In this document: in pieces, positions 27,314-37,645 of the stretch | Layout of the letters: the number at the start of each line of letters is the position of its first letter | Position numbering within the stretch: position 1 is the first letter of the stretch | Assembly: GCA_016185565.1 (NCBI GenBank) | Contig: JACPNH010000019.1 | Span: 1 to 39,467 of the forward strand | Reading direction: 5' to 3' | From: Candidatus Woesearchaeota archaeon | Lineage (GTDB): Archaea; Nanobdellota; Nanobdellia; SCGC-AAA011-G17; JAGVZF01 | DNA length: 39,467 nt | The notes under the pieces: generated by a model | The model's input: the letters and a program-made list of their open reading frames with translations, nothing else | Database searches by the model: none | Told to the model about the DNA's origin: nothing | Translations under genes and position numbers: made by a program

Positions 27314-27724
27314 ATGGCAAGATTCTTTAGAAGAGTGACCATAGTCAGAGTGGAAAAACCATCAAGATTTACGATTAATGAAGAGATACAGTGGTTTTCA
27401 AATAGTCTAGGCCTATTTGGAGAAAGGGATAAGGAAAAATCAAAATTCAGAATATTCCTAGAACTTTTAAAGGCTGCAAAGCTTAAGAAAGGACTGAGTA
27501 CGGAACAATTGTCAGAAAAAACTAATTTAACTAGGGCTACAATAATACATCATCTCAACTTGTTAATGGAGCAGGGATTAGTTATAGAAAAAGATGGGAA
27601 GTATTATCTAAGACTGCAAACCTTAGAGGAATTAGTTGGAGCCTTGCAACAAGACATAAGAGAAATATTTGGCGAGCTTTATAAAATTGCAGAGTCAATA
27701 GACAAGGAACTCGGATTGAAATGA
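27314..27724 (+). CDS. Winged-helix (ArsR-type) transcriptional regulator
   Basis: KKGLSTEQLSEKTNLTRATIIHHLNLLMEQGLVIEKDGKYYL. Confidence 0.8.
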   Translation: MARFFRRVTIVRVEKPSRFTINEEIQWFSNSLGLFGERDKEKSKFRIFLELLKAAKLKKGLSTEQLSEKTNLTRATIIHHLNLLMEQGLVIEKDGKYYLRLQTLEELVGALQQDIREIFGELYKIAESIDKELGLK

Positions 27725-28455
27725 TTATTAGTTTCTTTGAAGAGTTTCCCAATAGTGAAAATTTAGAAAAATTAGAACTTGTTGATTGGGATACTAAACT
27801 ATATTTAGCAAGTAAAAGCCTCAAAGAGTTCCATAGAATAAGAAGAGGGATAAAAAATGAACATGTTAGAGAGCTTATTTATTGGCCCATTTTAAAGCAT
27901 GATTATTATATATCACCATTTTCTAAAAGAAAAAATTTAGAGGCTATTTTTAATGAAATCGGAGATGAAAATGTGAGTGTTCTTTTGGATGCGGAGTGGC
28001 CATTAAAAAAAAGGGTGGCATTAAAAGAAATTTTTAGTTTTTTTGGCAATAGAAGACTAATAAGGAATTTTGTTTTGCAACATAATAATATATACGTGGC
28101 TGAATATTATCATATGGGGGCGTTTATGGACGCTATTTATGGGTTTTTAGGGTTGCATTTTGATCCAAATAAATTTAATAATAGAGCCATCAGAATGGTT
28201 TATCATTCCTTGCATAATTTTGATAAAAACACCATTAATGAGCTGAGAAGATGCGAGGAAAGTTATAAAGATAAATTTTTGGTTGCTTATGGCACTATTG
28301 CTAGAGGAATTTTAAAAAATGAACCCATTCTGCCTCTTTCTAGATTAGAAGAAGATTTAATTATTGCCAAGGAACTAGGAATAAGAGAGGTTGTTATTTA
28401 TAGATTGGGTGGCTTGAATGAGGATTATGCTAGGTTATTAAAACAATATGCATAA
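27721..28455 (+). CDS. Hypothetical protein, translationally coupled to the regulator
   Basis: ATG overlaps the regulator stop (ATGA); no recognised family. Confidence 0.65.
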   Translation: MIISFFEEFPNSENLEKLELVDWDTKLYLASKSLKEFHRIRRGIKNEHVRELIYWPILKHDYYISPFSKRKNLEAIFNEIGDENVSVLLDAEWPLKKRVALKEIFSFFGNRRLIRNFVLQHNNIYVAEYYHMGAFMDAIYGFLGLHFDPNKFNNRAIRMVYHSLHNFDKNTINELRRCEESYKDKFLVAYGTIARGILKNEPILPLSRLEEDLIIAKELGIREVVIYRLGGLNEDYARLLKQYA

Positions 28456-28457
28456 TT

Positions 28458-28652
28458 TTATTTTTCTATTTCTTTTTTTAATCCCTTTTCATAAGCACCT
28501 GTCCATTTAAAGAATGTTGGCTTTCTTTTTAACTTAATCAGGTTTTTCTCGCATTTATTGCTGCAGAAATTCAAGATTTTACCAGATCTCAATACAAGAA
28601 TCTTTCCTGTCCCTCTTGGAATATTGCATTTACAAAAACTACAGATTGCCAT
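28458..28652 (-). CDS. rpl24e: Ribosomal protein eL24
   Basis: CSFCKCNIPRGTGKILVLRSGKILNFCSNKCEKN. Confidence 0.93.
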   Translation of the reverse strand: MAICSFCKCNIPRGTGKILVLRSGKILNFCSNKCEKNLIKLKRKPTFFKWTGAYEKGLKKEIEK

Positions 28653-28653
28653 T

Positions 28654-28932
28654 TTAGCGTTTCTTTTGTGTTAGACGGCGAGCTTCTATTTCTGTTTCTC
28701 TTAGCATTAATATATCGCCTTCCTTTACAGGGCCTTTGCAGTTCCTTCTTATTATTTTACCGGCATCCCTGCCTTCTAGGATTTTTACTCGTACTTGGGT
28801 TACCTCTCCTCTAGCTCCGGTTCTGCCAATGGTTTCTTCTACTCTAGCAGGGAATGCTCTGGTAAATATTGATTTTTCCCTAAATTCTTCACGTTTAATT
28901 TCTTTTACGGGAGCGTGAGAAGATTTTTCCAT
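28654..28932 (-). CDS. rps28e: Ribosomal protein eS28
   Basis: [48 protein letters not shown]. Confidence 0.95.
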   Translation of the reverse strand: MEKSSHAPVKEIKREEFREKSIFTRAFPARVEETIGRTGARGEVTQVRVKILEGRDAGKIIRRNCKGPVKEGDILMLRETEIEARRLTQKKR

Positions 28933-28934
28933 TT

Positions 28935-29270
28935 TTATTTATTAAGTTCCTTGATAATATCCTTAGAATCTCCCTCCTTTATTATTGCGACTGCAGATGT
29001 TGGAACACTTAAACCAGCGCTTAATCCAAGTTCCTGCCTGCTTGGAACTGGAATTAATGGAATATTTTTTTCCTTGCATAATAAAGGCAGATGCATTATT
29101 ATTTCCTTAGGATTTACATCAGTAGCAACAACTACTAATTTTGCTTGGCCTCTTTCAATAGTTTTAGTGACTTCGTTAATGCCTTTTTTTACTTTGCCAG
29201 TTTTTTTGGCAATTTCAACAGCTTCCAAAGCCCTCTTAGTAGTTTCTTTTGAAACTTCTTTAAACTCCAT
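28935..29270 (-). CDS. rpl7ae: Ribosomal protein eL8/L7Ae
   Basis: [47 protein letters not shown]. Confidence 0.95.
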   Translation of the reverse strand: MEFKEVSKETTKRALEAVEIAKKTGKVKKGINEVTKTIERGQAKLVVVATDVNPKEIIMHLPLLCKEKNIPLIPVPSRQELGLSAGLSVPTSAVAIIKEGDSKDIIKELNK

Positions 29271-29387
29271 TTTTAACCTCCTTCATAAATTCAATCACAG
29301 GTTTAGATTTTTGTAAAATAGAGCTTTATAAAGGTTTTGGATTGTTAGCGGGAAGATTTTTATATTAATGTTTTTTATTTAATTGAT

Positions 29388-30392
29388 ATGGGAGTTCAAC
29401 TAGGCAATATAATTCCAAAGCACGAAATTAAGATAGAAGCTTTAAATGGAAAGATTGTTGCTATAGATGCTTCTAATATTTTGTATCAGTTTTTAAGTTC
29501 AATAAGACAGCAAGATGGAACTCCATTAAAGGATTCTGAAGAAAATATAACTAGCCATTTGGTCGGCTTGAGCACAAGAATACCAAAATTAATGTCAGAA
29601 GGATTAAGAATTTGCTTTGTTCTTGATGGGAAGAGCCCAGAATTAAAAGGTAAGGAGCAAGAAGATCGCGAGATTAAGAAATTAATGGCTGAAGAAAAAT
29701 TACATCAAGCTAAGGAATTAGAAGATGTTGAGTTAATGCACAAGTACAGTATGCAAACTACAAGGCTTAGTAAAGATATGATTAAGGAAGCAAGGGAATT
29801 AATGGAATATTTTGGATTGCCAGTAATTCAAGCTCCTAGCGAGGCAGAAGCGCAGGCTGCATTTATGACTACAAGAGATGTATATGCCATAGTAAGCCAG
29901 GACTATGATAGTTTGTTATTTGGGGCTGTAAAAGTAGTTAGGAACCTTACTATTTCGCAAAGAAAAAAATTACCTAGTGGAGGAAGTATAGCCATTAAGC
30001 CTGAAATAATTTATTTGGAGGAGGTTCTAGATAGCTTAGGAATAAAACAGGATCAATTAATTGTTATGGGCATTTTAATTGGAACTGACTTCAACAACAA
30101 AGGTGTAAAAGGTATCGGGCCAAAGAATGCATTAAAATTGATTAAACAGCATAAAGATTATGGCAAATTGTTTAAAAGTGTTAATGCAGATTTTGACTGG
30201 AAGGAAATTTATGACATATTTAAAAAAATGCCCGTGCTTAAAGATTACAAGCTTAAATGGGGCCATATTAATGAGGAAAAGATCAAAGAGCTTTTAATAG
30301 ATAAGCATGATTTCAGCAAAGAAAGAGTAGACAAGATATTCGAAACTCTTGGAAGAAAAACAGGGCAGTCTGGATTGGACAGATGGTTTTGA
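29388..30392 (+). CDS. fen1: Flap endonuclease 1
   Basis: MGVQLGNIIP, VAIDASNILYQFL, APSEAEAQAAFM, SQDYDSLLFG; C-terminal PIP-like QSGLDRWF. Confidence 0.96.
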   Translation: MGVQLGNIIPKHEIKIEALNGKIVAIDASNILYQFLSSIRQQDGTPLKDSEENITSHLVGLSTRIPKLMSEGLRICFVLDGKSPELKGKEQEDREIKKLMAEEKLHQAKELEDVELMHKYSMQTTRLSKDMIKEARELMEYFGLPVIQAPSEAEAQAAFMTTRDVYAIVSQDYDSLLFGAVKVVRNLTISQRKKLPSGGSIAIKPEIIYLEEVLDSLGIKQDQLIVMGILIGTDFNNKGVKGIGPKNALKLIKQHKDYGKLFKSVNADFDWKEIYDIFKKMPVLKDYKLKWGHINEEKIKELLIDKHDFSKERVDKIFETLGRKTGQSGLDRWF

Positions 30393-30393
30393 G

Positions 30394-31923
30394 TTAAGTT
30401 CTTGGTGTCAAACTCAGACTTTTTAATAAGACTTGTTCTATTTCATTGTGTAAGGCATTTAATGCAGAATGTTGGGCTTGTAGTTGTGCTCTTAAACCCG
30501 CAATATCCTTATTCTTTAAATTATCTGCGCTTGTGATAGAAATTTCTTTTCCTAAATTTTCTCTTATTTTCCTTGTCAATTCTATCGCCCTCGCGTAATT
30601 TGATGCAAGAACAGCTTTGTTTAATTCATTAACATAATTTATGTCGTCTCTATTAAACTGGGATAATGTAGCATATATTTTAATTCTCTGCGGATTCACA
30701 AGTTTTCTTATGTTATTCAATGTTATTGCAATATTTGACCTTAATCTTTCGATTTCTGATTCTTTATTTTTCAATACTGGATCATTTATATTTTTTGTTA
30801 TATCTTGCAATTCTTTGAAAACTCTTTTTTGGTCGTTAATTTGTTTTTTGGTTTCTATATTGAGTAAGTTAACATCTTGAGATTCTAGTTTTCTTTCTTG
30901 CTCTATTAGTTTTGTTGATGCTGATAAATCAGTAAACAACTGCTGGATTAAACCATTTAACCTTGTTTGAGCTTCTTGGTATCTTTGCTTTAATGTATTA
31001 ATTTGAGAAATGACATTTGGATCTTTGCTTTGGAATTTTAGATTAGTATCATTAAGATCTCTGATTAGAGCTTCTGTCTGAGTAATCATCCTTAATCTGT
31101 TCTGTTCATTTTTTAATAAATCTACTGAGAGTTGATTTTGCTGATTCTGGATATTTTGCATCAGTCTATCCAGTTGCTGCAGTTCACTAGTAATTTTTGT
31201 TAATTTTTCTTGGTCTCTGTGCTGAAACCAAGGTCTTGTTGCCCCGCTAATCACACTTGCAGCCCCACCAACTAAATTGCTTGATGCATTGAATAGTTCA
31301 TCAGGTGTTCTAAGATTGTTTATTCCAACTACACCGCCGCGAAAAAACATTATACGACCGATAATCAAAAAAACAATTATAGCAGTAATGGCTGTTAGTA
31401 TTGTCCATAAACCGAAAAAATTTTTGTCTATTTGTTTGGTGTAATCGCCTAGGCCGATACTTAATGCCCAGTAAGCTATTAAATAAAACAAAGCATATGT
31501 GTAGAAACCGCCAATCTTGTTTTTTCTTAATGCAGTATAAATTGTTCCTATTAGCACAAGTAGTCCAACAAGAAGGCCTAATTTCCCGAGATCTCCTAAA
31601 TAGAAATTGGCTGCTTTTTCTCCCGAATAAAATATCAGCCCCATTATACTTCCAATAACCCATCCGATATTTCTGTTACCAAATTTGTTACCGTAAACTC
31701 CTACTGCAACTATAGATATAGCAATAGCTACTAGGATAGAGTCTATGGCTTGTCCATGTCCAAGGGGCTCTTTAGTGTATAAATTAGGTCCAAAAACACT
31801 ACCTAATGTATCGAAAGCATCTCCTAAAACACCTCGGCCACTAGCTGCAAAAGTAAAACCTGCTATAAAAATTACAAATAAGAAAATATAAATTACTAAA
31901 AGCCCTCTTTTTTTCATTTCCAT
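30394..31923 (-). CDS. Polytopic membrane protein with long C-terminal coiled coil
   Basis: Several N-terminal TMs then about 300 residues of charged Q/L-rich helix. Confidence 0.75.
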   Translation of the reverse strand: MEMKKRGLLVIYIFLFVIFIAGFTFAASGRGVLGDAFDTLGSVFGPNLYTKEPLGHGQAIDSILVAIAISIVAVGVYGNKFGNRNIGWVIGSIMGLIFYSGEKAANFYLGDLGKLGLLVGLLVLIGTIYTALRKNKIGGFYTYALFYLIAYWALSIGLGDYTKQIDKNFFGLWTILTAITAIIVFLIIGRIMFFRGGVVGINNLRTPDELFNASSNLVGGAASVISGATRPWFQHRDQEKLTKITSELQQLDRLMQNIQNQQNQLSVDLLKNEQNRLRMITQTEALIRDLNDTNLKFQSKDPNVISQINTLKQRYQEAQTRLNGLIQQLFTDLSASTKLIEQERKLESQDVNLLNIETKKQINDQKRVFKELQDITKNINDPVLKNKESEIERLRSNIAITLNNIRKLVNPQRIKIYATLSQFNRDDINYVNELNKAVLASNYARAIELTRKIRENLGKEISITSADNLKNKDIAGLRAQLQAQHSALNALHNEIEQVLLKSLSLTPRT

Positions 31924-31998
31924 CGAGTTTAAATTAACATTAGGATGTTTATAAACATTTTGAAAAACTTTATATACGAAGATGCTTATTTTTAATCA

Positions 31999-32637
31999 AT
32001 GCAAAAAAAGAGGACTGGAGCTAATTTTAAGAGTATCGTTAAAGAAGAGAAAATAATTGAAGACCTTGAAAGAGCACAATTGAAAAAACTGGGCAAGGAA
32101 GATAGAAGGCTTAATCGTCTTGAGAAAGAAGAAGAAAAACTTGAAAGATTGACAAAGAAAGAGCTTCAAGAGTTGGAGGAATTAAAGCAGCTGGAAGAGG
32201 AAATTAAAAAAAGCGTGAAGGAAAGCCCCTTGAAAAGAATAACTACAAAAGATATGGCTCGAGGCTTGGTTGGGAGCTTTTTTGGTATAGTTGCTCATTT
32301 TGCATTTGCTAAAGGTGTAGAATTTACAGAACAACCTTCTTTTACTATGGTGAGAGCTACAATTTTATTTATTATATCCATAGGTATAGGGTTTATTTTT
32401 TTGTATGCAACTGGCTATAGAGAAATTAAAGATATGAAGCTCCTATCAATATTGCCCATAAGGTTGATAGTGATTTTCGGAATTTCTATGGTTTCAATCT
32501 TGGCTGTATTGTCTATCTATGGGATAATAAATTCGCATTCAACCTTTCAGGAAATATACAAGCAAGTAGCTGCGATCTCGCCATTAGCTATTATAGGTGC
32601 AGCGACAGCAGATTTGATTGGAAAGAAAAATGACTAG
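31999..32637 (+). CDS. Coiled-coil membrane protein
   Basis: N-terminal KEE/L-rich helix then TM segments. Confidence 0.65.
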   Translation: MQKKRTGANFKSIVKEEKIIEDLERAQLKKLGKEDRRLNRLEKEEEKLERLTKKELQELEELKQLEEEIKKSVKESPLKRITTKDMARGLVGSFFGIVAHFAFAKGVEFTEQPSFTMVRATILFIISIGIGFIFLYATGYREIKDMKLLSILPIRLIVIFGISMVSILAVLSIYGIINSHSTFQEIYKQVAAISPLAIIGAATADLIGKKND

Positions 32638-33016
32638 AGAATTTTTATCCCAGATAATTGTAAAAAGGAAAACTTTTTTAGATGGTTTAGATAAAATGAT
32701 AGAAAATATTATTAAGGTTGCATCAGCGCGTCTTAAGGTAGAAATGTATTATACTAATGCATATGTAATAATCGATGCATTAATCGGTATAGATGAGGAC
32801 CTAGCCGGAGGATATAGAAATTCTAAAAAAGAGCTACAAGAAGAAAAGGCTTGTTTAATAGGATTAAGAGACCAAATAACAAACCTCAGGAGCTATGCGA
32901 AACATAGCGATGTTACAGATCCTGCCTTTTTTAGACTAGTTAATGCTCTGAATGCTAAGTTTAGTGAATTGCTTAAAATAAACTCTAAAGTTAACAATGT
33001 TTTAAGAATAAGATAA
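32618..33016 (+). CDS. Helical hypothetical protein
   Basis: ORF overlapping upstream gene. Confidence 0.55.
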   Translation: MERKMTREFLSQIIVKRKTFLDGLDKMIENIIKVASARLKVEMYYTNAYVIIDALIGIDEDLAGGYRNSKKELQEEKACLIGLRDQITNLRSYAKHSDVTDPAFFRLVNALNAKFSELLKINSKVNNVLRIR

Positions 33017-33062
33017 GTTTTTAAAAAGGTTTATATATTAATTACAATTTAAGTCATAAAAG

Positions 33063-33488
33063 ATGGCCGAACTTATTATAATTCCTGCAATAATCATTGG
33101 TGCGCTGATTGGTTTTTATGAATTAATCTTAATACATAAAGATGAAAATTTTAGGGGAAGTCATTGGTTAACACATGGGTTGCACGCTGCTTTCTTTGCA
33201 GTCATATTTACATTTGCTTCTATGAATGTCGATTTTGTCAAGGAATTACTGCCTTTTCTTGATGCACTTGGCATATTTGGAAGCGCTTTAATGATTAGGC
33301 TTTTAATAGGAGTTTTAGCAGTATTTAAAATTCAAGCAGCCTCTGCAGTTGTGCGGGGCGGGGCTGGAGTGGCTGCTCGAGGATTAAGAGAACATTTTAT
33401 ACATACAGTTATAGTTGCTTCGTTAATAGTTTTAGTGCCTTATATTTATCCTTACATAGAGCCTTTATTTCCAGAATTCTTGAAATAA
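33063..33488 (+). CDS. Membrane protein of unknown function
   Basis: Three or four hydrophobic segments. Confidence 0.65.
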   Translation: MAELIIIPAIIIGALIGFYELILIHKDENFRGSHWLTHGLHAAFFAVIFTFASMNVDFVKELLPFLDALGIFGSALMIRLLIGVLAVFKIQAASAVVRGGAGVAARGLREHFIHTVIVASLIVLVPYIYPYIEPLFPEFLK

Positions 33489-33523
33489 AAAGATTTAATA
33501 TTTGGAGTTATTGATAAAAATTT

Positions 33524-34315
33524 ATGTTAACAGCAAAAGATTTAAAATTAATTCCGAAAAGCTTTGATGTCATAGGAGATATTTTAGTGTTTGCTGATTT
33601 TCCTAAAGAACTTATTAAAAAAGAAAAGAAAATAGGAAGTTATCTCCTTAAAAAATTAAAGAACGTAAAAGTAGTGACTAGAAAAACCAGGCATTTTTCT
33701 GGAGTTTATAGACTGCAAAAATTAAAAATAATGGCTGGTGAAGAGAGAAAAGAAACCTTGCATAAAGAGAATAACTGCATGTTTAAGTTAAATGTCGAAA
33801 CTTGTTATTTTAGCCCCAGACTAGGAAATGAAAGATTAAGAATTGCTAAGCAAGTAAAGAAAAATGAAAAAATTTTGGTTATGTTCAGCGGGGTAAGCGT
33901 ATATTCTATTATCCTTAGCAAGAAATCAAATGCCAGAGAAATTTATGATATAGAGATAAATCCTATTGCTAATAAATATGCAGAAGAGAATTTGGTTTTG
34001 AATAAAGTTAGGAATGTTAAGTTGATAAGAGGAGATGTAAGGAAAATAGTTCCAAAACTAAAAAAAAAGTTTGATAGGATAGTGATGCCATTGCCTAAAG
34101 GCGGAGAAGATTTTTTAGAGTTGGCATTAAATAAAATTAAAAAAAATGGCGTAATACATTTTTATGATTTTTTAAGGGAAGAAGAGATTCCAGAAACTGG
34201 AATAGAAAAAATCAAAAAAATGAAAAGGAAATTTAAAATTTTGAATGTTGTAAAATGTGGGCAGATTGCGCCTGAAAAGTATAGAGTTTGCTTTGATATA
34301 AAAATATTAAATTAA
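33524..34315 (+). CDS. Trm5-family tRNA (guanine-N1-)-methyltransferase-like
   Basis: METCYFSPRLGNERLRIAKQVK-like region NVETCYFSPRLGNERLRIAKQVKKNEKILVMFSGV; YDIEINPIANKYAEENLVLNKV; MPLPKGGEDFLELAL. Confidence 0.9.
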   Translation: MLTAKDLKLIPKSFDVIGDILVFADFPKELIKKEKKIGSYLLKKLKNVKVVTRKTRHFSGVYRLQKLKIMAGEERKETLHKENNCMFKLNVETCYFSPRLGNERLRIAKQVKKNEKILVMFSGVSVYSIILSKKSNAREIYDIEINPIANKYAEENLVLNKVRNVKLIRGDVRKIVPKLKKKFDRIVMPLPKGGEDFLELALNKIKKNGVIHFYDFLREEEIPETGIEKIKKMKRKFKILNVVKCGQIAPEKYRVCFDIKILN

Positions 34316-34329
34316 AAAATTAATTATAC

Positions 34330-35655
34330 TTATAATCCTAAACTAACAAGCTCTTTCTTTTTTATGAATACGGCGCTAGGAGTTTCACCGCCATGCCAGC
34401 TTATTCTAGGTCTAATTTTTACTGGATAAATTCTTTCGGAGTTGTCATCTAGTATTATGGCAGAGCCTTTTAAAGAAGGCAATTCGTTTAAATAGCGCTG
34501 TATATCTGCAACTAAATAACTTTGAGACATTGCATTTAGAGCTTCTATGTCTCTTTTTGCAGTTAATCTATGGCTTATTACAACATCGGTTTGGGTTATT
34601 ACATCTCTATGGATTTCTCCAGGTTGTTGCGTTGCAAGCACTAGTGAAATTCCCGGTTGTCTGCCCTCTCTTAATATTTGCACTAAAGCATCTGTAGCAG
34701 GTGTTTTTTTGTCGCGAGGCAGGAATTCATGACTTTCATCTAATAAAAACCAAACTAAAGGCATCTCTTTTTTATTTTCTTCATTTTCTGAAAATAGAAA
34801 ACTGCTTTTCTCTATATCTTTAAGCTCTTCTATTTTTCTTGCTTTTATTCTGTCACTTAATAATTTTCTTGAGATTATTGAAATTGCTATGCTCTTGATA
34901 TTAGTTGAGCCTGAAATATGAGTGTAGGCACTTAGGTCTAGTATAGAAACTTTCCCAGGCATTATTAAATCATTAATTTCCGTGCCATGTTTATCAAATA
35001 GACCCCAAGATTTAACTGCCTGAAATCTATTCTCTGCCGCATTTTTTGTGTTCTCATCTGGTTTTTTATCTTTTTGTATCTCCTTAATTATTTCATCTAT
35101 GCCATAAGTTTGATCTTGTAACTGTGATAAAGTACGTTCTATTAAAATTCCAATATTGCTAGTAATTTCCAAGTCAAATACGTTGCACCAATCTTCTGCA
35201 TTTAACTCGGAGGTTTTTATAGTAAATGGTATGTCTACAGGTATTCCATATTTTTTGTAATTTTTAAAGTAACCAGACGGAGCGTAGATTGTTACATTAA
35301 ATGTATCTGGTTTAAGATTCCATTCATTTAGCAGATCTTCCTCTCTTTTATTTGGGTATTTCATAGTCCAAAAAATTCCCATTGTGTCAAACATTACAAT
35401 AGATAGTTGTTGGGAAATTTCTTTTGGCAATTTTAACATTTCTTCTGCTAGAACCGAGATTGTCGTGCTTTTTCCCGAACCCCTCTTTCCAGAAACTAAG
35501 ATTACATGAGGTCTTGCAACATCTATCAGAATCCTATTGCTTAAAGAAGTAGTTTGGCCCATTTTTACATAGTGCTTGCCCATGTAAACGAGGCCCTTGT
35601 CACCCAACTTTTTTTTGTCGGATTCGTCTCTGCCGATTATAATATCATTAGTCAT
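34330..35655 (-). CDS. HerA/DUF87-family ATPase
   Basis: Walker A SGKRGSGKSTT, WFLLDESHEFLP, RQPGISLVLATQQPGEIHRDV. Confidence 0.88.
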   Translation of the reverse strand: MTNDIIIGRDESDKKKLGDKGLVYMGKHYVKMGQTTSLSNRILIDVARPHVILVSGKRGSGKSTTISVLAEEMLKLPKEISQQLSIVMFDTMGIFWTMKYPNKREEDLLNEWNLKPDTFNVTIYAPSGYFKNYKKYGIPVDIPFTIKTSELNAEDWCNVFDLEITSNIGILIERTLSQLQDQTYGIDEIIKEIQKDKKPDENTKNAAENRFQAVKSWGLFDKHGTEINDLIMPGKVSILDLSAYTHISGSTNIKSIAISIISRKLLSDRIKARKIEELKDIEKSSFLFSENEENKKEMPLVWFLLDESHEFLPRDKKTPATDALVQILREGRQPGISLVLATQQPGEIHRDVITQTDVVISHRLTAKRDIEALNAMSQSYLVADIQRYLNELPSLKGSAIILDDNSERIYPVKIRPRISWHGGETPSAVFIKKKELVSLGL

Positions 35656-35700
35656 TCAATTAAACCATACTTTTATAAATTTATATCTTTTTCTCTTTTT

Positions 35701-36726
35701 ATGGAAGAGCCTACAACTAATCAAATCCAGGTTAAGAAGAAAATAAAATGGAATAGAGTTGTAATAGTTTCTTTGGTTATCATTGTTTTAATCTTGCTTG
35801 TTCCTATGGATTCTGGAAGTTTCGGTAAAAAAATATTAGATAGCATTACAGGCAATGTGGTTGGAAGCGATATTTTGGCTGTAGTTGATAGCGATAAGAT
35901 TACTAAAAAAGAACTAGACAAGGAATTTAATGCATTAAGCCCGCAGCTGAAGCAATTATACACAAATGAATTGCTATTGAGAGAATTAATAGATGAAAAA
36001 TTGATACTTGCAGAAGCAAAAAAGCAGAATATGGAAGTCGCTGATGAAGAGCTTGATAATGTTTTAAATGCCGCTAAACAAAATTTTCCTCCAGGGGTAA
36101 CATTAGAACAATTAGCAGAAACTCAAGGTTTTACTTTAAATGAATTTAAAGAAAAGATAAGAAATCAGATTTTAGTAAAAAAATTTATGGATAAAAATGT
36201 TATGGTCAGAACTATTGGAGAAAAACAGGCAAAAGAATTCTTTGATTTAAATAAAGACACATTAAAAAATCCAGAAATGGTGAACACGAGCCATATTTTA
36301 GTTGCTACAAAAGAAGAAGCAGACACTATACTAAAAGAGCTAAAGAATGGTGAGAGATTTGAGGATATTGCTAGAGAAAGGTCATTAGATCCGGGTTCTA
36401 AGGATAATGGGGGAAATTTGGGATATTTTCCGAAAGGGACTTTGGTCAAGGAATATGAGGATGTTGCTTTTAGTTTAAACATTAGGCAAATATCAAATCC
36501 TGTAAAAAGTCAATTTGGCTATCATCTAATAAGGATAGAAGCTAAAAAAGAGGCGTCTGAAGCTAAATTTGAAGACATAAAACAGCAAATAATAGAATAT
36601 CTACAAAAACAAGAAGACCAACAAGAGCTTAAAAATTTTAGAGATGCTTTATTCATCCAAGCCTTGGATACAGGAAGAGTTGAAATTTTCTATGAAGAAG
36701 ACAAAAATTTAAGTTCTGAGAAATAA
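35701..36726 (+). CDS. Membrane-anchored parvulin-type peptidyl-prolyl isomerase (SurA/PrsA-like)
   Basis: TM near N-terminus; SurA_N-like helices; NTSHILVATKEEADTILKELKNGERFEDIARERSLDPGSKDNGGNLGYFPKG. Confidence 0.92.
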   Translation: MEEPTTNQIQVKKKIKWNRVVIVSLVIIVLILLVPMDSGSFGKKILDSITGNVVGSDILAVVDSDKITKKELDKEFNALSPQLKQLYTNELLLRELIDEKLILAEAKKQNMEVADEELDNVLNAAKQNFPPGVTLEQLAETQGFTLNEFKEKIRNQILVKKFMDKNVMVRTIGEKQAKEFFDLNKDTLKNPEMVNTSHILVATKEEADTILKELKNGERFEDIARERSLDPGSKDNGGNLGYFPKGTLVKEYEDVAFSLNIRQISNPVKSQFGYHLIRIEAKKEASEAKFEDIKQQIIEYLQKQEDQQELKNFRDALFIQALDTGRVEIFYEEDKNLSSEK

Positions 36727-36776
36727 ATTCATAAAATTTATAAATCTAGTTTTGTTAAGTTATTGCATACTAGGAA

Positions 36777-37616
36777 ATGATGAATCAGCTAAAAACCGTA
36801 TTATTAATGAGCGTATTAAGTGTAATTTTATTAGCTATAGGACTTTTAATTGGCGGAAAAACCGGATTAACAATAGCTTTGGTATTTGCTATTATAATCA
36901 ACTTTTTGACTTATTGGTTTAGTGCAAAGATAGCATTGTTTATTTATGGAGCTAAAGAGGCTGATAAAAAGAAGTATTCAAGATTATATGAATCGGTTAA
37001 GGGAGTAGCTTTTAAATTCGGAATTCCTACACCAAAAGTGTATATTATAAGTAAGGAATATGCAAATGCATTTGCAACTGGGCGAGGACCTAAAAATTCT
37101 TATGTTGCTTTTACAGACGGCATTTTGAAATTGCTTACCGAAGACGAATTAAAAGGAGTTATTGCCCATGAATTAAGCCATATAAAAAATAGAGATGTTT
37201 TAATTGCGACAATAGCTGCCGTAATAGCAAGTGCAATCTCTTATATAGCCACCATTGGAAGATTTGGATTAATTTTTGGAGGCAACAGAGATGAAAATAA
37301 TGGGAATATAATAGGCATGCTTTTATTATTACTTTTAATACCATTTATTGCAATGATTATACAATTGGCAATATCAAGAAATAGGGAATATTTGGCTGAT
37401 GCTACTGGGGCCAGAACATTAAGAGAATCTAAGGGATTAGCTAATGCTTTATTAAAATTAGAAAATGCCGATAAATCTGGATTTCGTGGAAATAGTGCAG
37501 GAGCTTCTTTGTTTATAGTAAACCCATTATCTGGACAAGCGTTTATAAATTTGCTTTCTACACATCCCCCATTAAAATACAGGGTAGAAAAATTGAATTC
37601 TATGAAACTCAATTAA
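36777..37616 (+). CDS. htpX: HtpX-like M48 membrane metalloprotease (second copy)
   Basis: HELSHIKNRD, TMs, STHPPLKYRV. Confidence 0.93.
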   Translation: MMNQLKTVLLMSVLSVILLAIGLLIGGKTGLTIALVFAIIINFLTYWFSAKIALFIYGAKEADKKKYSRLYESVKGVAFKFGIPTPKVYIISKEYANAFATGRGPKNSYVAFTDGILKLLTEDELKGVIAHELSHIKNRDVLIATIAAVIASAISYIATIGRFGLIFGGNRDENNGNIIGMLLLLLLIPFIAMIIQLAISRNREYLADATGARTLRESKGLANALLKLENADKSGFRGNSAGASLFIVNPLSGQAFINLLSTHPPLKYRVEKLNSMKLN

Positions 37617-37645
37617 GGTTATATAAACTCAATAAAGGTAATTGC

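Noticed and set aside
31310-31663. 117-aa alternative-frame ORF on the minus strand
   Set aside because: Lies entirely within the well-supported membrane/coiled-coil gene 30394-31923; no start context or family.
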